A DNA stretch of 64,000 bases from Rossellomorea vietnamensis (GTDB lineage: Bacteria > Bacillota > Bacilli > Bacillales > Bacillaceae_B). Where the stretch lies: the NCBI RefSeq assembly GCF_008180415.1, contig NZ_VTEI01000002.1:206518-270517 (forward strand). The letters are read 5' to 3'. The position numbers and the translations under genes were made by a program. Positions 61,318 to 64,000 of this stretch are shown in pieces. Under the pieces are notes generated by a model, which did no database searches, was not told the origin of the DNA, and saw only the letters and a program-made list of their open reading frames with translations. Each line of letters begins with the position of its first letter. The stretch's first letter is position 1.

Positions 61318-62313
61318 TTATTCAGCAATACGAAAAGCAATCTTCCCTAAATTCTGAGAATCCTTCAACCGTGTAAAGGCTGCTGCGAAATCCTCTAATG
61401 AATACACGCTGTCCACCACTGGTGTTATGTTGTGTTTTTCAATGAACTGCAGCATAGCAGCAAACTCCTCGGCACTGCCCATGGTGGAGCCGAGTAAATT
61501 TAACTGAGAATAAAAGAAGTGGCGGATATCCACTTCTATTTTATCCTCTGTTGTCGCTCCAAAAGTGGCAACCGTTCCGCCTTTTCTAACGACTTTTAAC
61601 GATTTATCAAAGGTGGCCTTCCCGATACTTTCAATAACGATATCAATGGTTTCATCCTTGAGTTCCTCATTCCAGTCACAGTTTGTAGAAATGCTGCGAT
61701 CGGCTCCCAGTTCCATTGCTTTATGCTGTTTATCATTGCTGCGAGATGTCACAATCACTCTCGCTCCTGCTGCTTTAGCGAATTTAAGCAAGAAAGTCCC
61801 CACTCCGCTGCCTATACCAGGTATCAGGACGGTGTCACCTGCTTTTACTTTTGCCCGTGTGAATAACGCACGGTAAGCTGTCAATGCAGCCAAAGATAAT
61901 ACGCCCGCTTCTTCCCATTTTAGATGAGCGGGCTTCTTTTCCACATTGGCTGCAGGAAGTGTAATATACTCCGCAAATGTACCATGATCAGGCAGTCCGA
62001 CGATTTCAAACCCTGCCGGTGGTGCTTCGCTGTTCTGCCTCCAGCCCAGTCCTGGGTTGATGATCACTTCATCCCCTACAGCTGCATTTGTTACATCTTC
62101 TGCCGCATCCACTATAGTGCCCGCTCCATCAGACCCGACAATCAGCGGAGGCTGTTCTTCTTTATGTCTGGTTAATACCATAAGATCTCTTCGGTTCAGC
62201 CCAGCAGTCTTCAATTTGATTTTTACCATGCCGCTATTCACTGCCGGCTCTTGAAAGTCTCTGAGTGAGAGTCCTTCCATTCCTAGTTTTCCCTCATGAA
62301 TGATGGCTTTCAT
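61318..62313 (-). CDS. Zinc-type alcohol dehydrogenase / quinone oxidoreductase family
   Basis: 331 residues. GroES-like N-terminal part (NRRDLMVLTRHKEEQPPLIV, GSDGAGTIVDAAED), then a Rossmann domain with the NADPH motif VLIPGIGSGVGTFLLKFAKA near 170-189. Zinc-binding cysteines of alcohol dehydrogenase are absent, so it is more like the quinone-oxidoreductase/YogA branch. Substrate unknown. Confidence 0.85.
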   Translation of the reverse strand: MKAIIHEGKLGMEGLSLRDFQEPAVNSGMVKIKLKTAGLNRRDLMVLTRHKEEQPPLIVGSDGAGTIVDAAEDVTNAAVGDEVIINPGLGWRQNSEAPPAGFEIVGLPDHGTFAEYITLPAANVEKKPAHLKWEEAGVLSLAALTAYRALFTRAKVKAGDTVLIPGIGSGVGTFLLKFAKAAGARVIVTSRSNDKQHKAMELGADRSISTNCDWNEELKDETIDIVIESIGKATFDKSLKVVRKGGTVATFGATTEDKIEVDIRHFFYSQLNLLGSTMGSAEEFAAMLQFIEKHNITPVVDSVYSLEDFAAAFTRLKDSQNLGKIAFRIAE

Positions 62314-62335
62314 AATTCTCCTCCTCTTTTTCTAT

Positions 62336-62611
62336 AGCTCTTTCGCAAAGATTGCTGCTGTGGAGAAATGGTGGATTTCCGCTCCACCCCCCTGCCTTAA
62401 AGGGAAGGAATTAAAACAATATCCATAACCAACAATCTTTTAGAGAGTCTGTTTTCTTTTATCTTTACTTTTGATAATCCTCCTGAAACAATTTCGCTCT
62501 AAATAGAAGGAGCAGCTCTTTACTTCCTTGCTTACCCGGTTATTACCGATGAATGATGGCCTTATCTTATGAAATACCGATTAATAAACAGCAAAGTTTA
62601 CGAAAACAGTT
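62336..62611. mobile_element. MITE-like element, composite or nested copy
   Basis: About 276 bp: left AGCTCTTTCGCAAAGATTGC, right AACAGCAAAGTTTACGAAAA. It contains TGGATTTCCGCTCCACCCCC, the second-module motif, near 62372, and an inner GTCTGTTTTCTTTT at 62448. The ends are less certain, as no clean duplication is seen. Fills 62314-62643. Confidence 0.65.
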
Positions 62612-62643
62612 CTATAGGGAACCATTCTTTTCTACTCTCATGG

Positions 62644-63057
62644 TTACAGGCTTTTGACAACCTTGATGCTGTCTTCATCCACGGGATCTACTGCCTGTGG
62701 AATATCAACTAAAGTTCTTAAGAAAGTTTCTGTTCCTTTATCGGATATTGGATGATCTTTAGATAAAGAAAATTTGAAAGGGACCCTCTTCACTTCCTCT
62801 GCCTTTACGGTACCTATCTCTTCCAGGGCAAAGCCATGCAGCTCTTTTTCATGATAGGAAAAGTCACTGTCTTCCCGGTAGTCCTCTTCCCTGATAAAGA
62901 TGGTCAGGACTATTTTATTTACTTCCTGGTCAGACATGCCGCCTTCTATTACTACTTCACCCTTCAGCTCGCTTGCCGGTGTCAAGGTAGGATTTTCTAC
63001 AATTGTATCCACCTTGATATTGCCAATTCCGATACTCGATAAAAACTCTTTCCACAT
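62644..63057 (-). CDS. Short Spo0M-like sporulation-control protein
   Basis: 137 residues. SSIGIGNIKVDTIVE and VDIPQAVDPVDEDSIKV match the N-terminal arrestin-like half of Spo0M, a stage 0 sporulation control protein; the second half of the usual ~258 residues is absent. Cytosolic. A full or truncated form cannot be decided, but the frame ends naturally. Confidence 0.75.
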   Translation of the reverse strand: MWKEFLSSIGIGNIKVDTIVENPTLTPASELKGEVVIEGGMSDQEVNKIVLTIFIREEDYREDSDFSYHEKELHGFALEEIGTVKAEEVKRVPFKFSLSKDHPISDKGTETFLRTLVDIPQAVDPVDEDSIKVVKSL

Positions 63058-63186
63058 TAAAACTCATCCTTTCCCGCCATAGTGGTTTAATCACCTAATC
63101 TTTCATTCAATAATTGGTATGTATGGTGCTTTTGGTGAAAATGATACTAACTAGAGAGGGGAAAAGCAAGAAATACTATAATGCAG

Positions 63187-63219
63187 CTAAAAAAGAGATC
63201 ACTCTTAAGAATGATCTCT
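63187..63219 (-). terminator. Terminator of the threonine aldolase gene
   Basis: AGAGATCA (63194-63201) and TGATCTCT (63212-63219) pair, with TTTTTT following on the minus strand, 8 bp past the stop. Confidence 0.85.
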
Positions 63220-63226
63220 CATGTTA

Positions 63227-64000
63227 TTAACTTTCAACAAGCTTCCTGACGACAGCAATCGTCTTTTCAATATCATCTTTACTGACATCCAAGTGAGTGG
63301 TAAAACGAACGAGTGACGGTCCAAAGGTCACGGTAAGTATCCCTTCTTTTTTTAGCAGACTGGTGAATTCTGCTGAGGTCATTCCGAGTGCAGACACTTC
63401 TGCGACGACGATATTGGTATCAACATTGTTGGCGATTGTCAAAGATGGTATCGAACTCAACCCTTCAGAAAGCAGGACAGCATTTTTATGATCCTCAGCC
63501 AGTCTTTCTCTCATATGATTCAGCGCATACAATCCAGGTGCTGCAATAATCCCTGCCTGACGCAGTCCGCCTCCCAAACGCTTTCTCCATTTGCGAGCTT
63601 TTTTGATAAACGCCTCGCTTCCCGCTATGATGGATCCAACGGGTGCTCCCAGACCTTTTGATAGGCAGACCTGGACTGTATCACAATACTGAGTGAATTC
63701 CGTCAGGGGAACCCCTAAGGCCGAAGCAGCGTTGAACAGCCTGGCACCATCAACATGGACAGGAATGTGATTCTTTTGGGCTATAGTATAGATTTCTTTC
63801 ATATTGGAAGAGGGTACAATTGCTCCTCCAGTCCGGTTATGGGTGTTTTCAATACATATTAATGATGTCTCTGGAAAGTGTTGATCATCTTCCCTGATAG
63901 CCCCCTCGACCTCTAATGGATCCATGGCCCCGCGAATGCCTTTGAGCGTCCTTGGCTGGACACCCGCAAAAGCAGATATTGCTCCGGATTCGTAATAAAA
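63227..64000 (-). CDS. L-threonine aldolase (5' end outside window)
   Basis: The frame is open to the window edge: the upstream codons read FYYESGAISAFAGVQPRTLK, then GIRGAMDPLEVEGAIRED. The PLP-dependent aldolase motifs are HVDGARLFNAASALG (near D, A, R), VQVCLSKGLGAPVGS with the PLP lysine in SKGLGAP, and WRKRLGGGLRQAG. Catalyses L-threonine to glycine and acetaldehyde. About 80 N-terminal residues lie outside. Confidence 0.9.
   Translation of the reverse strand, partial: FYYESGAISAFAGVQPRTLKGIRGAMDPLEVEGAIREDDQHFPETSLICIENTHNRTGGAIVPSSNMKEIYTIAQKNHIPVHVDGARLFNAASALGVPLTEFTQYCDTVQVCLSKGLGAPVGSIIAGSEAFIKKARKWRKRLGGGLRQAGIIAAPGLYALNHMRERLAEDHKNAVLLSEGLSSIPSLTIANNVDTNIVVAEVSALGMTSAEFTSLLKKEGILTVTFGPSLVRFTTHLDVSKDDIEKTIAVVRKLVES

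Overview
The window looks like chromosome of a Gram-positive, endospore-forming Bacillaceae species (a Bacillus-like genus; I cannot name it). The support is: low-to-moderate GC, strong GGAGG-type ribosome binding sites, frequent TTG and GTG starts, a BclA-like collagen spore-surface protein, an Spo0M-like protein, RsbR/STAS stress-sensor paralogs, ECF sigma factors with membrane anti-sigma factors, and a YmaD-like OsmC protein. No rRNA, tRNA or CRISPR array was seen. About 85% of the genes lie on the minus strand.

Layout. 0-9 kb: the 3' end of an IS1182-like transposase, a DnaQ-fold exonuclease, small membrane proteins, three CBO0543-family membrane proteins, two Nudix hydrolases, an MFS exporter and a GNAT. 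9-16 kb: a DMT-type exporter, an SdpI-family protein, small membrane proteins, a frameshifted alpha/beta hydrolase, a GNAT and a methyltransferase. 16-24 kb: a collagen-like exosporium-type protein, a composite repeat element, a 53-bp x ~21 tandem array, a PP2C phosphatase and a 1026-residue GNAT fusion with a short leader ORF. 24-32 kb: a GyrI-like protein and two ECF sigma/anti-sigma modules, one followed by two Opp-type permeases, the other with an LCP-domain anti-sigma factor. 32-46 kb: an RsbR-like protein and many small enzymes (five GNATs, a Nudix, two 2H phosphoesterases, VOC, DJ-1/PfpI, cupin, serine hydrolase, membrane-anchored PstS-like protein). 46-64 kb: a GAF-STAS protein, phosphatases, OsmC, SET, VanZ, M20 and M24 peptidases, a Na+/H+ antiporter, a quinone-oxidoreductase-like enzyme, an Spo0M-like protein and the C-terminal part of L-threonine aldolase.

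The main discovery is a family of MITE-like elements, mostly 160-190 bp, present in about 13 places in this 64 kb. They have imperfect ~20-28 bp terminal inverted repeats beginning GGCTCTTTTCG or GGCTGTTTTCG, and they are flanked by 8-bp target-site duplications (three perfect, several with 6-7 of 8 matching). One copy splits an alpha/beta hydrolase gene; removing the element plus one duplication restores the reading frame exactly. Two larger copies carry a second, GC-rich module inside or beside the same ends and are still bounded by near-perfect duplications. The only transposase remnant visible does not belong to a family known for such ends, so the mobilising enzyme lies elsewhere; the ends and 8-bp duplications resemble ISL3-type transposition (inference).

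Other points: at least five genes carry frameshifts or stops, alongside an unusually dense set of acetyltransferases and detoxification enzymes. There are candidate ECF promoters upstream of a sigma factor operon and of a DUF6612-type lipoprotein. Two very short leader ORFs have strong ribosome binding sites. All functional calls rest on reading the sequence and family memory; no database search was possible.
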